Below are positions 35,193 through 44,939 of a stretch of DNA of 64,000 bases, one piece after another; position 1 is the stretch's first letter, and each line of letters starts with the position of its first letter. This DNA is from a bacterium. GTDB lineage: Bacteria > Bacillota > Clostridia > Lachnospirales > Lachnospiraceae. Position numbers and translations under genes: made by a program. The stretch covers positions 1 through 64,000 of the forward strand of contig SFQZ01000006.1 of NCBI GenBank assembly GCA_004562915.1, written 5' to 3'. The notes beneath the pieces are model-generated. The model was not told the origin of the DNA, did not search any database, and saw nothing but the letters and a program-made list of their open reading frames with translations.

Positions 35193-36290
35193 ATGAAATT
35201 AGGTATCGTAGGTCTTCCGAACGTAGGAAAGAGTACTCTTTTTAATTCGCTGACAAAAGCCGGTGCAGAATCTGCTAATTATCCTTTTTGTACCATTGAC
35301 CCAAATGTGGGTATTGTTCCGGTCCCGGACGAGAGACTGAAACTGTTAGGAGATTTTTATCATTCAAAGAAAGTAACTCCGGCAGTTATTGAGTTCGTAG
35401 ATATTGCCGGTCTGGTAAAAGGAGCATCCAAAGGAGAGGGTCTGGGAAACCAGTTTCTTGCCAATATCCGTGAAGTGGATGCAATCGTTCACGTAGTGCG
35501 CTGCTTTGAAGATTCTAATGTGATTCATGTGGATGGAAGCATTGATCCGGTACGTGATATCGAAACAATCAATCTTGAGCTGATCTTTTCTGATCTGGAG
35601 ATTCTGGAGCGCCGTATTGCCAAGACCACGAAAGCTGCACGGATGGATAAGACAGCGGCAAAAGAACTGGAATTGCAGAAGAGAATTAAAGATCATCTGG
35701 AAGCCGGAAAACCGGCTATTACTCTGGAAGTGGAGGATGAAGATGAAAAAGCATGGTTTGCAGAGTATAATCTGCTGACCGGAAAACCAGTGATCTTCGC
35801 GGCAAATGTTGCGGAGGATGATCTGGCAGATGAAGGAGAGAATAATCCTCATGTTCAGGCAGTGAGAGAACTGGCAAAAGAACAGAACAGTGGTGTATTT
35901 GTGATCTGTGCGCAGATTGAGCAGGAAATTGCTGAATTGGAAGATGATGAAAAGAAAGAATTTCTGGAAGATCTGGGAATTCAGGAATCCGGTCTGGAAA
36001 AGCTTATAAAAGCCAGTTATGAACTCCTGGGATTGATGAGTTTCCTCACATCAGGAGAGGATGAAACAAGAGCATGGACGATTAAAGTGGGGACAAAAGC
36101 CCCGCAGGCAGCCGGAAAAATCCATACAGACTTTGAACGTGGATTTATCAAGGCAGAAGTGGTGAATTATCAGGATCTTCTGGACTGCGGTTCTTATGCA
36201 GGTGCCAGAGAAAAAGGACTGGTTCGCATGGAAGGAAAAGAGTATGTTGTACGTGACGGAGATGTGATCCTGTTCCGTTTCAATGTATAG
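35193..36290 (+). CDS. ychF: Redox-regulated ATPase/GTPase YchF
   Basis: 365 residues, standard size. It is an Obg-family P-loop protein with GLPNVGKST (7-15), [17 protein letters not shown] as the G3/switch II region, and NVAE where the guanine-specificity NKxD would be, in keeping with the ATP preference known for YchF. The C-terminal TGS domain runs from about residue 280 ([29 protein letters not shown], split here). YchF associates with ribosomes and affects translation start and stress responses. AAGGAGA precedes the ATG. A bidirectional-looking terminator follows. Confidence 0.96.
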   Translation: MKLGIVGLPNVGKSTLFNSLTKAGAESANYPFCTIDPNVGIVPVPDERLKLLGDFYHSKKVTPAVIEFVDIAGLVKGASKGEGLGNQFLANIREVDAIVHVVRCFEDSNVIHVDGSIDPVRDIETINLELIFSDLEILERRIAKTTKAARMDKTAAKELELQKRIKDHLEAGKPAITLEVEDEDEKAWFAEYNLLTGKPVIFAANVAEDDLADEGENNPHVQAVRELAKEQNSGVFVICAQIEQEIAELEDDEKKEFLEDLGIQESGLEKLIKASYELLGLMSFLTSGEDETRAWTIKVGTKAPQAAGKIHTDFERGFIKAEVVNYQDLLDCGSYAGAREKGLVRMEGKEYVVRDGDVILFRFNV

Positions 36291-36368
36291 AAAAAGTATG
36301 AAGCGGGATGTAACTTCGATGTAATAAATTTTTAAGAAATCATCTTGACACAAGATATTGTATTATAA

Positions 36369-36429
36369 AAAGAAGAAAGTGGAATAATTTGTGTTTTTTG
36401 AAAATTATTCCTACTTTCTTCTTTTTTTT
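36369..36429 (+). terminator. Terminator between ychF and the dcw cluster
   Basis: AAAAGAAGAAAGTGGAATAA pairs with TTATTCCTACTTTCTTCTTT (one mismatch), followed by a T-run; A-rich on the other side, so it could act on both strands. Confidence 0.85.
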
Positions 36430-36443
36430 ACCAAAATTTACCC

Positions 36444-36472
36444 TTGTATTCTTCTGGAGTTTGGTTTAGAAT
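36444..36472 (+). promoter_or_regulatory. Promoter of the dcw cluster
   Basis: TTGTAT, 17-base spacer, TAGAAT. The start point is expected near 36480, at the first of the MraZ-type repeats. An orphan TTGACA at about 36345 has no correctly spaced -10. Confidence 0.6.
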
Positions 36473-36480
36473 AAATGCAT

Positions 36481-36517
36481 AAGTGGTAGAAAGTGGAGAA
36501 TAGTGGTGGCAAAGGGA
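36481..36517 (+). promoter_or_regulatory. MraZ-binding-type repeats: four GTGG-like boxes at 10-bp spacing
   Basis: AAGTGG, AAGTGG, TAGTGG and AAAGGG start at 36481, 36491, 36501 and 36511, exactly one helical turn apart, with AGTGTGG next. MraZ proteins bind direct repeats of a GTGG/TGGG core at 10-bp spacing upstream of their own gene. The position at the transcription start favours autorepression. Confidence 0.75.
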
Positions 36518-36626
36518 GGAAGTGTGGCAGCGTAATCCCTGATTCATCACAGAGCAGAAGGTTGGGGAGAACCGGATGTTCCATACAGGAGGTAGTCCTG
36601 GGGTTATTCCAAAGAGGGTAAATCTT

Positions 36627-37058
36627 ATGTTCATGGGAGAGTATAGTCATTCAATTGACGCTAAGGGCAGATTAATTATACCGTCTAAGTTCCGCGAAGG
36701 ATTGGGAGAAGAATTCGTGGTAACTAAGGGTTTAGACGGCTGCCTTTCTATTTATCCCATGGAAGAATGGAAAATCTTTGAGAAGAAACTGGAAGCTTTA
36801 CCACTTACCAACAAAAATGCAAGGAAATTTTCACGTTTCTTCGTTGCAGGAGCCACGGTGTGCGAACTGGACAAGCAGGGGAGAATTCTCGTACCGGCAA
36901 CGCTGCGGGAATTTGCAGGTCTGGAAAAAGATGTGGTACTTACTGGAAATCTAAACCGGATTGAGGTTTGGAGTAAAGCGAAGTGGAGTGAAAATAACGA
37001 CTACGATGATATGGATGCGATTGCAGAGGGTATGCAGGAGATGGGAATTGTCATCTAG
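36627..37058 (+). CDS. mraZ: Transcriptional regulator MraZ
   Basis: 143 residues from the ATG at 36627, giving the universal N-terminus [15 protein letters not shown] after GAGGGTAAATC. A longer frame from 36576 is unlikely. Two AbrB-like swapped hairpin domains are seen ([14 protein letters not shown] and [14 protein letters not shown]). MraZ forms a ring and represses its own dcw operon through tandem GTGG-type repeats, which are visible just upstream. rsmH follows at 44 bases. Confidence 0.95.
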   Translation: MFMGEYSHSIDAKGRLIIPSKFREGLGEEFVVTKGLDGCLSIYPMEEWKIFEKKLEALPLTNKNARKFSRFFVAGATVCELDKQGRILVPATLREFAGLEKDVVLTGNLNRIEVWSKAKWSENNDYDDMDAIAEGMQEMGIVI

Positions 37059-37102
37059 TCCGGCGGCTTGGCCGGCAATATGCGGGTGAAAAGGAGAAGT
37101 AT

Positions 37103-38050
37103 ATGGAATTTAAACACAAATCTGTGTTGCTTGAAGAAACCATTGACAATCTGAATGTTAAGCCGGATGGCATCTATGTGGACGGAACATTGGGAGGGGC
37201 AGGTCATGCCTCAGAAGTATGCAAATTATTATCTGCCACGGGGAGATTAATAGGAATAGACCAGGACGATGCGGCAATAGCTGCTGCCAGTGAGCGTCTG
37301 CGGGAGTATAATGATCGGACGATCATCATTCGCAGCAACTATTGCAACATGGTCCCGGAGTTAAAAAAGAGGGGAATCACCTCCGTAGATGGAATTGTAC
37401 TGGATTTGGGAGTATCTTCGTATCAATTGGATAATGCGGAGCGTGGATTTACGTATCGGGAGAATGTACCTCTCGACATGCGGATGGATCTGAGACAGGA
37501 ACAGACCGCAGAAGATATTGTGAATACTTATAGTGAAAATGATTTATACAGAATCATCCGTGATTATGGAGAGGATAAATTTGCCAAAAACATTGCCAAA
37601 CATATCTGTATGGCAAGGCAGGAGGCACCGATTCATACCACAGGTGAATTGACTGAAATCATTAAACGGGCAATCCCCATGAAGATCAGAGCAACAGGCG
37701 GACATCCTGCAAAACGTACATTTCAGGCGCTTCGCATTGAACTGAATCATGAGTTGGATGTGCTTCGTGATTCTTTAGACGGAATGATTGACTTGCTTAG
37801 TGATGGCGGGAGAATATGTGTGATTACCTTTCATTCTCTGGAAGACCGGATCGTTAAAACAATTTTTCGGAGAAATGAGAATCCATGTACCTGCCCATCG
37901 GATTTCCCGGTCTGTGTCTGTGGAAATGTCAGCAAGGGCAGAGTTGTAACCCGTAAACCAATCCTTCCATCGCAAGAAGAATTATCCGAAAACAGCCGTT
38001 CGCAAAGCGCCAAACTGCGTGTGTTTGAAAGGCAGGTTTCCGGAAAGTAA
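37103..38050 (+). CDS. rsmH: 16S rRNA m4C1402 methyltransferase RsmH
   Basis: 315 residues, typical length. It methylates N4 of C1402 in 16S rRNA. The SAM site is [15 protein letters not shown] near the N-terminus. [22 protein letters not shown] is the family signature, and [18 protein letters not shown] lies in the second half. It has its usual place as second gene of the dcw cluster. AAAAGGAG precedes the ATG. Confidence 0.97.
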   Translation: MEFKHKSVLLEETIDNLNVKPDGIYVDGTLGGAGHASEVCKLLSATGRLIGIDQDDAAIAAASERLREYNDRTIIIRSNYCNMVPELKKRGITSVDGIVLDLGVSSYQLDNAERGFTYRENVPLDMRMDLRQEQTAEDIVNTYSENDLYRIIRDYGEDKFAKNIAKHICMARQEAPIHTTGELTEIIKRAIPMKIRATGGHPAKRTFQALRIELNHELDVLRDSLDGMIDLLSDGGRICVITFHSLEDRIVKTIFRRNENPCTCPSDFPVCVCGNVSKGRVVTRKPILPSQEELSENSRSQSAKLRVFERQVSGK

Positions 38051-38064
38051 AGGAGAAATGCAAA

Positions 38065-38550
38065 ATGGCCAGTAACGGTAGAAGAAGGGTAAATTCAAGA
38101 TCGGATCAATACGAGCGGTATCTGTATGACGGAAATGCCGCAAGAGAATTACAGGCCATACCACAGGAAGTCCCGGAGAGAAGAACGGTCAGCCATACAG
38201 CATCCAGAAATCGTGCGAAAGCGAAGAGGATGAGCAGAGGGTATGTTATGTTTTTGGCCGTAATTTCAATTGCTGCATTGTTTATGTGTGTAAGATATCT
38301 GAAGCTGAAATCAGATCTCACGACGCTGACAAAAGAGATTGCTGTTACAGAATCGGAGCTGAGTGAACTGAAAGCGGACAATGATGCCTTATATAACAGT
38401 GTTCTGGCATCCGTGGATTTGGAAAATATTAAGAATGTTGCGATGAATCGTCTGGGTATGAAATATCCGGATGAAGATCAGATATATAAATTTGATACTG
38501 CCGGAAACAGTTATGTACGTCAGTATCGGAATGTACCAAATGCAGAATAG
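38065..38550 (+). CDS. ftsL: Cell division protein FtsL-like
   Basis: 161 residues. A basic cytoplasmic N-terminus (~57 residues) is followed by one TM helix (about 58-76, GYVMFLAVISIAALFMCV) and an extracytoplasmic leucine-zipper-like coiled coil (LKSDLTTLTKEIAVTESELSELKADN). The layout and position between rsmH and ftsI are those of FtsL, whose sequence is poorly conserved. It would join DivIC and FtsQ/DivIB in the divisome. Confidence 0.8.
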   Translation: MASNGRRRVNSRSDQYERYLYDGNAARELQAIPQEVPERRTVSHTASRNRAKAKRMSRGYVMFLAVISIAALFMCVRYLKLKSDLTTLTKEIAVTESELSELKADNDALYNSVLASVDLENIKNVAMNRLGMKYPDEDQIYKFDTAGNSYVRQYRNVPNAE

Positions 38551-38558
38551 GTGGTTGC

Positions 38559-40679
38559 GTGAGCAATAAAAAGAAAAGAAAAAGGGCGAATCCCCTTTTG
38601 ACAAGAAAAATAAATAGTAAAATGCGAAAGAAGCTGGTATGCCTGTTTGGACTGGTCGTACTGGCTTTAGTCGGTTTATGCGTACGAATTACGTACATTA
38701 ACGCAAGTGAAGGAAATCAATATAAAAAGCAAGTGCTCAGTCAGTCTCAGCAAAAGTATGAGAGCCGTGTGATTCCATTTAAGCGGGGAGATATTCTGGA
38801 CAGAAATGGAACGGTACTTTCTACCAGTGAAAAAGTATATAAGATCATTCTCGATTGTAAAGTGGTCAACTCAAAAGAAGATTATGTGGAACCTACCATC
38901 AAAGCCATGGTCGAGATTCTGGGTCTGGATGAAAATATCATCAGAGAAAAACTGGAAAATGAAGAGACAAAATCCAGTCAGTATCAGATTATGAAGACAA
39001 ATGTGTCGATCACAGTTAAAAAAGAATTTGAGGACTATACAGATATAAGTTCTGACGAAGCAAAAGAAAAACTTTCAGAAGAAGAAAGAATGGAACGCCA
39101 GAATGTGAAAGGGGTATGGTTTGAGGAAGATTACAGAAGAGTTTATCCTATGGGTTCTACAGCCTGTGATCTGATTGGATTTACTTATTCGGGAAATTCA
39201 GCAGATTGGGGAATCGAAGGATATTATTCCAGTACGCTGAATGGCGTTAATGGACGGCAGTACGGATATTTTAATTCTGATGCGGATGTGGAACAAACGA
39301 TCATTGAGCCGAAAAACGGAAACAGTGTTGTCTCAACCATCGATGTTACAATTCAGCAGATTGTGGAAAAGTATATTCAGAAATTTATGGATGGTATGGC
39401 CAATGGTCCGAGAGGAGAAAAAGGTGCTGAAAATGTAGGCGTAGTCGTTGCTGATCCGAACAATGGAGAAATTCTGGCAATGGCCAGCAGCGATCCCTAT
39501 GATCTGAATAATCCAAGAAACCTGGAAAGTTTCTTCACAGAAGAAGAAATTAAGGCGATGGATGATGAGACTATGCTGAATGAATTGTATGGAATCTGGA
39601 AGAACTACTGTATCAGTGATGCATTTGAACCTGGTTCAACCGTAAAGCCGCTGACAATTGCCGGAGCACTTCAGTCAGGAGCGATTTCATCTGATGAAAC
39701 ATATTTCTGTGATGGTTATCAAATGTTTGGGGATACCAGAATACGTTGCTCCATTTTTCCTGGAGAGCATGGAACAGAAACATTGTCAGATCTTTTAAAA
39801 TATTCCTGTAATGATGGATTGATGCAGATTGCTGCTGAAATGGGACCGGAAGAATTTCTGGAATATCAGAAAATATTTAATTTTGGATCCGTAACAGGGA
39901 TTGATCTTCCGGGCGAGGCGACAGGTCTGATCCATTCAGAAAATCAATTGTCCAGCAGAAGTACTGAACTTGCATGTGCATCATTTGGACAGGGATATAC
40001 CTGTACCATGATTCAGGAGATAGCTGCCATCTGTTCGGTCATCAATGGAGGGCATTATTATCAGCCTCATGTGGTCAGCAAAATTCTGGATGAGGACAGT
40101 AACGTGGTGAAAAATATAGAACCGGTGGTGATGAAGCAGACGGTTTCTTCAGATGTTTCTGCGTTGATTCGTTCCTATATGGGATCTGTTGTGGAGAAAG
40201 GCGGAACAGGTAACGCTGCCAAAGTAGACGGTTACAGCATGGGAGGAAAAACAGGAACAGCGCAGAAAGGAAACAGAGAAGATAAGAAATATATTGTATC
40301 TTTTATCGGCTTTGCGCCTCTGGATGATCCGCAGGTGGTAGTGTATGTGGTAGTAGATGAACCAAATGCCGAATACCAGGCTGACAGTAAATTTGCACAG
40401 TATATTGCAAAAGGAGTTATGACAGAAATCCTTCCTTATCTGAATATTTTCCCGGATCAGGAAATGACGGGAACAGTTAATAATGCAATGGAAGAATTGG
40501 AGAATTATATTACACAGAGAGAACAGGAAAACCGTCAAAAAACGGAAGATACGAAAGAAGGAACGGATGATCCAAATGTGCCGGAACCGGATGAGGATGA
40601 AGAGGAATTAACACTGGATAATAAGCAGGATAGTGACGGAATCACCAATGAGGAAGCCGGTCTGGAAAGCGGAAATTGA
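38559..40679 (+). CDS. ftsI: Class B penicillin-binding protein (FtsI/PBP2B-like)
   Basis: 706 residues from a GTG start at 38559. A cytoplasmic basic tail, one TM helix (about 24-46) and a dimerisation domain lead to the transpeptidase with SxxK GSTVK (Ser about 356), SxN in YSCND and KTG in GGKTGTAQ (about 563). The enzyme cross-links septal peptidoglycan outside the membrane. It ends in a Glu/Asp-rich tail with no PASTA domain seen. It starts 8 bases after ftsL, and a hairpin and a second PBP gene follow. Confidence 0.9.
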   Translation: MSNKKKRKRANPLLTRKINSKMRKKLVCLFGLVVLALVGLCVRITYINASEGNQYKKQVLSQSQQKYESRVIPFKRGDILDRNGTVLSTSEKVYKIILDCKVVNSKEDYVEPTIKAMVEILGLDENIIREKLENEETKSSQYQIMKTNVSITVKKEFEDYTDISSDEAKEKLSEEERMERQNVKGVWFEEDYRRVYPMGSTACDLIGFTYSGNSADWGIEGYYSSTLNGVNGRQYGYFNSDADVEQTIIEPKNGNSVVSTIDVTIQQIVEKYIQKFMDGMANGPRGEKGAENVGVVVADPNNGEILAMASSDPYDLNNPRNLESFFTEEEIKAMDDETMLNELYGIWKNYCISDAFEPGSTVKPLTIAGALQSGAISSDETYFCDGYQMFGDTRIRCSIFPGEHGTETLSDLLKYSCNDGLMQIAAEMGPEEFLEYQKIFNFGSVTGIDLPGEATGLIHSENQLSSRSTELACASFGQGYTCTMIQEIAAICSVINGGHYYQPHVVSKILDEDSNVVKNIEPVVMKQTVSSDVSALIRSYMGSVVEKGGTGNAAKVDGYSMGGKTGTAQKGNREDKKYIVSFIGFAPLDDPQVVVYVVVDEPNAEYQADSKFAQYIAKGVMTEILPYLNIFPDQEMTGTVNNAMEELENYITQREQENRQKTEDTKEGTDDPNVPEPDEDEEELTLDNKQDSDGITNEEAGLESGN

Positions 40680-40688
40680 CAGGAATAA

Positions 40689-40738
40689 CCTCACAAAAGC
40701 TCCCATACACTTTAGGGAAAGCTTTTGTGAGGGATTTT
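40689..40738 (+). promoter_or_regulatory. Hairpin that includes the RBS of the second PBP gene
   Basis: CCTCACAAAAGCT (40689-40701) pairs perfectly with AGCTTTTGTGAGG (40720-40732), with a CCC/GGG extension. The Shine-Dalgarno GAGGGA (40729-40734) lies in the 3' arm, and TTTTT leads directly into the ATG at 40740. It may act as an attenuating terminator or as a translational lock. Confidence 0.7.
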
Positions 40739-40739
40739 T

Positions 40740-42476
40740 ATGCGCAAAAACAAGACATATAATAAGAAAAAGACGATTGTTGTCTTTTTTGGTTGTATTT
40801 TACTATTAATGGGGCTGATTGGGCGATTGGTATATCTGATGGTGTTTCGTTCGGATTATTATGCTCAGAAAGCAGATGATCTTCATGAGAGAGAAAGGGA
40901 TATTAAGGCAGCCAGAGGAAAGATTCTGGACAAAAACGGTACTGTCCTTGCGGCAAACAAAACAGTATGTACGATTTCTGTCATTCACAGTCAGATCAAA
41001 GAGCCGGAAAAGGTAGTTGCCATGCTGGTAAAAGAACTGGGAATATCGGATGAAGAAGCAAGAAAACGGGTGGAAAAGGTATCCTCTATCGAACGAGTGA
41101 AGACGAATGTGGAAAAAGAAGTGGGTGATAAGATCCGGGAATATGGACTGGATGGCGTCAAAGTGGATGAGGATTTTAAAAGATATTATCCTTATGGTGA
41201 TCTGGCTTCCCGGGTGCTGGGATTTACAGGGGGAGATAATCAGGGAATCATTGGTCTTGAAGTAAAGTATGAAGATGTCTTGGAGGGAATTGACGGAAAA
41301 ATCCTGACAACTACTGATGCCCGGGGAGTGGAACTGAATGGGATCGGTGAAAGCAGAGTAGAACCGGTAGCAGGATATGATCTGTTGACAAGTCTTGATC
41401 GGAATATTCAGGAATATGCTCAACAGGAGGCTTTACGGGTGATGGAACAGAAAGAGGCGGATGCTGTGTCGATTATTTTAATGAATCCGCAGAACGGGGA
41501 GATTTATGCCTGCGTCAATGTGCCGGAATTTGATCTGAATCAGCCGTTTCAGCTGAACAATGGCACGGATGTATCCACACTGAGTAATGACCAACTGCAG
41601 GAACAATTAAATCGCATGTGGAGAAATCCCAGTATCAATGATACTTATGAACCTGGTTCAACCTTTAAAATTATTACGGCTTCTGCCGGACTGGAGTCAG
41701 GTGCTGTAACAATGGAAGATACGTTCAGTTGTCCCGGTTTCCGGGTGGTGGAGGATCGAAGAATTCACTGTGCAAAAAGAACGGGACATGGAAGTGAAAC
41801 TTTTGTTCAGGCAATTGAGAATTCCTGTAATCCGGTGTTTATTGATGTGGCGCTGCACATGGGCGTGGACGAATACTATAAATATTTTAAAAAGTTCGGA
41901 CTTCTGGAGAAAACCGGCATAGATCTTCCCGGAGAAGCTGGGACGATTATGCATAAAAAAGAAAATATCGGTCAGGTGGAACTTGCCACGATGGCCTTTG
42001 GACAGTCCTTTCAGATCACACCGATCCAGCTCGCAGCTACTGTTTCTTCACTGATTAACGGGGGTCAGCGAGTAACACCGCATTTTGCTGTAGAAGTCCG
42101 GGATAGTGACGGTGTTCTGCTGAAAACGTTTGATTACGGGAAGGGAGAACGGATTCTATCGGAGGAAACTTCGGAGCAGATGCGGTATGCGCTGGAAATG
42201 GTCGTGAAAGAAGGAGGCGGTAAGAACGGCCAGGTAGAAGGGTACCGTATTGGAGGAAAGACAGCCACTTCCCAGACACTTCCAAGAAGTGCAAACAAAT
42301 ATATCTCGTCATTTCTCGGATTTGCACCAGCGGATGCACCGGTGATTCTTGGAATCTGTATCATTTATAATCCACAGGGAGTGTATTATGGAGGAACAAT
42401 TGCGGCGCCTGTCATGAAAAATATCTTTTCCAATGTACTTCCTTATCTGGGAATTGAAAAATCGCAAAGTGGTTGA
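40740..42476 (+). CDS. Second class B penicillin-binding protein (SpoVD/FtsI-like)
   Basis: 578 residues with an N-terminal TM helix (about 13-33), a dimerisation region and a transpeptidase domain. SxxK is GSTFK (Ser about 306) and SxN is NSCNP. The third motif, normally KTG, reads GGKTATSQ (about 507), so Gly is Ala. There is no PASTA domain. Two class B PBPs in tandem are typical of sporulating Firmicutes (ftsI/pbpB then spoVD), which suggests a division or spore-cortex role. Its RBS is inside a strong hairpin. Confidence 0.85.
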   Translation: MRKNKTYNKKKTIVVFFGCILLLMGLIGRLVYLMVFRSDYYAQKADDLHERERDIKAARGKILDKNGTVLAANKTVCTISVIHSQIKEPEKVVAMLVKELGISDEEARKRVEKVSSIERVKTNVEKEVGDKIREYGLDGVKVDEDFKRYYPYGDLASRVLGFTGGDNQGIIGLEVKYEDVLEGIDGKILTTTDARGVELNGIGESRVEPVAGYDLLTSLDRNIQEYAQQEALRVMEQKEADAVSIILMNPQNGEIYACVNVPEFDLNQPFQLNNGTDVSTLSNDQLQEQLNRMWRNPSINDTYEPGSTFKIITASAGLESGAVTMEDTFSCPGFRVVEDRRIHCAKRTGHGSETFVQAIENSCNPVFIDVALHMGVDEYYKYFKKFGLLEKTGIDLPGEAGTIMHKKENIGQVELATMAFGQSFQITPIQLAATVSSLINGGQRVTPHFAVEVRDSDGVLLKTFDYGKGERILSEETSEQMRYALEMVVKEGGGKNGQVEGYRIGGKTATSQTLPRSANKYISSFLGFAPADAPVILGICIIYNPQGVYYGGTIAAPVMKNIFSNVLPYLGIEKSQSG

Positions 42477-42582
42477 TGAATCCAGAGAAAAGTATTATAC
42501 TTATTGAGTAAAATTATAAAATAAGAACAGCAAAAGAGCGGTGATATTCCGAATTTTTCTGTTCCAAAGTACGAGGTGAGTT

Positions 42583-43539
42583 ATGGATTATAATGTTGTG
42601 ATACCGGTAATTATATCATTTGCGATCAGTGCGGTTCTGGGACCCGTGATTATTCCTTTCCTGAGAAAACTGAAGGCTTCTCAGACAGAGAGAACAGAAG
42701 GAGTGCAGTCACATCTTTCAAAGGCAGGTACTCCCACCATGGGCGGTCTGATCTTTTTGATTGCCACTACGGTGACTTCGCTTTTCTACGTAGGCAAATA
42801 CCCGAAAATCATTCCGATTTTGTTCCTTACGCTTGGTTTTGGTCTGATCGGATTTCTGGATGATTATCTGAAAGTTGTATTGAAACGTTCCGACGGTCTT
42901 CTCCCTATGCAGAAAATGGCAGGGCAGATTATTGTAACCGGAATTTTTGCGCTTTACCTGATTAAGTTTACAGATGTGGATCTGACACTACTTGTTCCGT
43001 TTTCCGATGGTTATTACTGGAATATTGGCTGGCTGGCTGTTCCGCTTTTGTTTGTAGCAGTGATCGGTACTGTCAATGGAGTAAACTTTACGGATGGTCT
43101 GGATGGTCTGGCTTCCAGTGTGACAATCATGGTTGCCACTTTCTTTTCTGTCGTTGCCTTGGGAACAAAAAGTGGGATTGAGCCGATTACCTGTGCTGTT
43201 GTTGGTGCATTAATGGGATTTTTACTGTTCAATGTATATCCGGCAAGAGTATTTATGGGAGATACCGGTTCTCTTGCTTTGGGAGGATTTGTGGCAGGTG
43301 CTGCATATATGCTGCAGATGCCGCTGTTCATTATTATTGTGGGAATGATCTACCTGATTGAAGTGGCTTCTGTCATCATTCAGGTAACATATTTTAAGAA
43401 AACCGGCGGAAAAAGATTCTTTAAAATGGCGCCTATTCATCATCATTTTGAATTGTGCGGATGGTCCGAGACGCGGATCGTGGCAGTGTTCTCCATCATT
43501 ACGGCAATCTTGTGTATGATAGCCCTGCTGGCAATGTAG
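42583..43539 (+). CDS. mraY: Phospho-N-acetylmuramoyl-pentapeptide transferase MraY
   Basis: 318 residues with about ten membrane helices. It transfers phospho-MurNAc-pentapeptide to undecaprenyl phosphate to make lipid I. Family motifs are visible: TPTMGGLIFL, FLDDYLK with the Asp pair, NGVNFTDGLDGLA, FMGDTGSLALG, and the HHHFE motif near the C-terminus (MAPIHHHFELCGWSE). GAGGTGA precedes the ATG. murD follows after 14 bases. Confidence 0.97.
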   Translation: MDYNVVIPVIISFAISAVLGPVIIPFLRKLKASQTERTEGVQSHLSKAGTPTMGGLIFLIATTVTSLFYVGKYPKIIPILFLTLGFGLIGFLDDYLKVVLKRSDGLLPMQKMAGQIIVTGIFALYLIKFTDVDLTLLVPFSDGYYWNIGWLAVPLLFVAVIGTVNGVNFTDGLDGLASSVTIMVATFFSVVALGTKSGIEPITCAVVGALMGFLLFNVYPARVFMGDTGSLALGGFVAGAAYMLQMPLFIIIVGMIYLIEVASVIIQVTYFKKTGGKRFFKMAPIHHHFELCGWSETRIVAVFSIITAILCMIALLAM

Positions 43540-43553
43540 AAAGGAATACGATT

Positions 43554-44939
43554 ATGGAATTGAATGAAAAAAATGTACTGGTATTTGGTGCGGGAATCAG
43601 CGGAATCGGTGCAGCTGACCTTCTGAAGGCAGTAGGTGCCAAGCCGATTCTGTATGATGGCAACGAAAATCAGAATCCGGAAGATATCAGAAAAAAACTG
43701 AAAGATGGATCTGATGTTAAAATTATCCTGGGAGAACTTCCGAAAGAGGAAAGAGAAGGGTTGGATCTGGTAGTATTGAGTCCGGGAGTTCCGACCGATC
43801 TTCCGGTTGTGAATGAATTGAGAGAGCAGGGAATTACGATCTGGGGTGAAGTGGAACTGGCTTATCAGACCGGAAAAGGGAAAGTTCTTGCCATTACCGG
43901 AACGAATGGAAAGACCACGACTACAGCTATGCTGGGAAAGATTATGAGTGATTATCTGGATAGCGTGTATGTAGTGGGCAATATCGGGACTCCATATACG
44001 TCTGTTGCTCTTGAGATGAAAGAAGAGACCGTGACAGTTGCGGAGATCAGCAGTTTTCAGCTGGAGACGATCCAGGATTTTTGTCCGCTGGTGAGCGCTG
44101 TCCTGAATATCACAGAGGATCATCTGAATCGCCATCATACGATGGAAGAGTACATACGTGTAAAAGAATCCATTACCAAAAATCAGACAAAAGCTCAGGT
44201 ATGTGTGCTGAATTATGAAGATCTGACACTGCGGGAGTTCGGAGAGAAGGCTCCGGCAAAGGTTGTATATTTTTCCAGTCTACAGAAGCTTCCGGAAGGT
44301 ATCTATCTTGACGGAAAGGATATTATCCTGAAAGACAGAGAAAAAGAGATGAAGATCACATCAACGGATCGCCTGAAAATCCTGGGACGTCACAATCACG
44401 AAAATACCATGGCAGCTGCAGCCATGGCATATTATGCGGGTGTTCCGGTGGAAAGTATTCGAAAGAGTGTGGAAAACTTTACGGCAGTAGAACATAGAAT
44501 TGAATATGTAACGGAGAAAAAAGGAGTTGTTTATTATAATGACTCCAAGGGAACCAACCCGGACGCCGCCATCAAAGGTATTCAGGCGATGGATCGTCCT
44601 ACTATGCTGATCGGAGGAGGGTATGATAAACAGTCTTCTTATGAAGAGTGGATTCAGTCCTTTGACGGGAAAGTGCGTTATCTGGTATTGATCGGACAGA
44701 CCAGAGAAAAGATTCAGGAAGCGGCACATAACTGTGGGTTTAAAAATACAATTCTGGCAGAAGATCTGGAACAGGCAGTGAAGATCTGTGCCAATATGGC
44801 CCGCCCCGGGGATGCAGTACTTCTCTCACCGGCTTGTGCAAGCTGGGGACAGTTTGATAATTATGAGCAGAGAGGTCGTATGTTCAAGGAGTATGTGTAT
44901 GCTCTTCCGGATGAAGAGGAAGACGAGCAGGATGATTAA
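43554..44939 (+). CDS. murD: UDP-N-acetylmuramoylalanine--D-glutamate ligase MurD
   Basis: 461 residues from the ATG at 43554; the longer frame into mraY is not real. It adds D-Glu to UDP-MurNAc-L-Ala. The Rossmann start is VLVFGAGISGIGAAD. The ATP loop is AITGTNGKTTTTAML, followed by HRIEYV and NDSKGTNPDA, all typical Mur ligase motifs. It abuts the next gene: the stop TAA is followed at once by ATG. Confidence 0.97.
   Translation: MELNEKNVLVFGAGISGIGAADLLKAVGAKPILYDGNENQNPEDIRKKLKDGSDVKIILGELPKEEREGLDLVVLSPGVPTDLPVVNELREQGITIWGEVELAYQTGKGKVLAITGTNGKTTTTAMLGKIMSDYLDSVYVVGNIGTPYTSVALEMKEETVTVAEISSFQLETIQDFCPLVSAVLNITEDHLNRHHTMEEYIRVKESITKNQTKAQVCVLNYEDLTLREFGEKAPAKVVYFSSLQKLPEGIYLDGKDIILKDREKEMKITSTDRLKILGRHNHENTMAAAAMAYYAGVPVESIRKSVENFTAVEHRIEYVTEKKGVVYYNDSKGTNPDAAIKGIQAMDRPTMLIGGGYDKQSSYEEWIQSFDGKVRYLVLIGQTREKIQEAAHNCGFKNTILAEDLEQAVKICANMARPGDAVLLSPACASWGQFDNYEQRGRMFKEYVYALPDEEEDEQDD

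Noticed and set aside
36576-36626. 17-codon N-terminal extension of mraZ
   Set aside because: It precedes the conserved [14 protein letters not shown] start and has no family support, although a GGGGAG lies in front of it.
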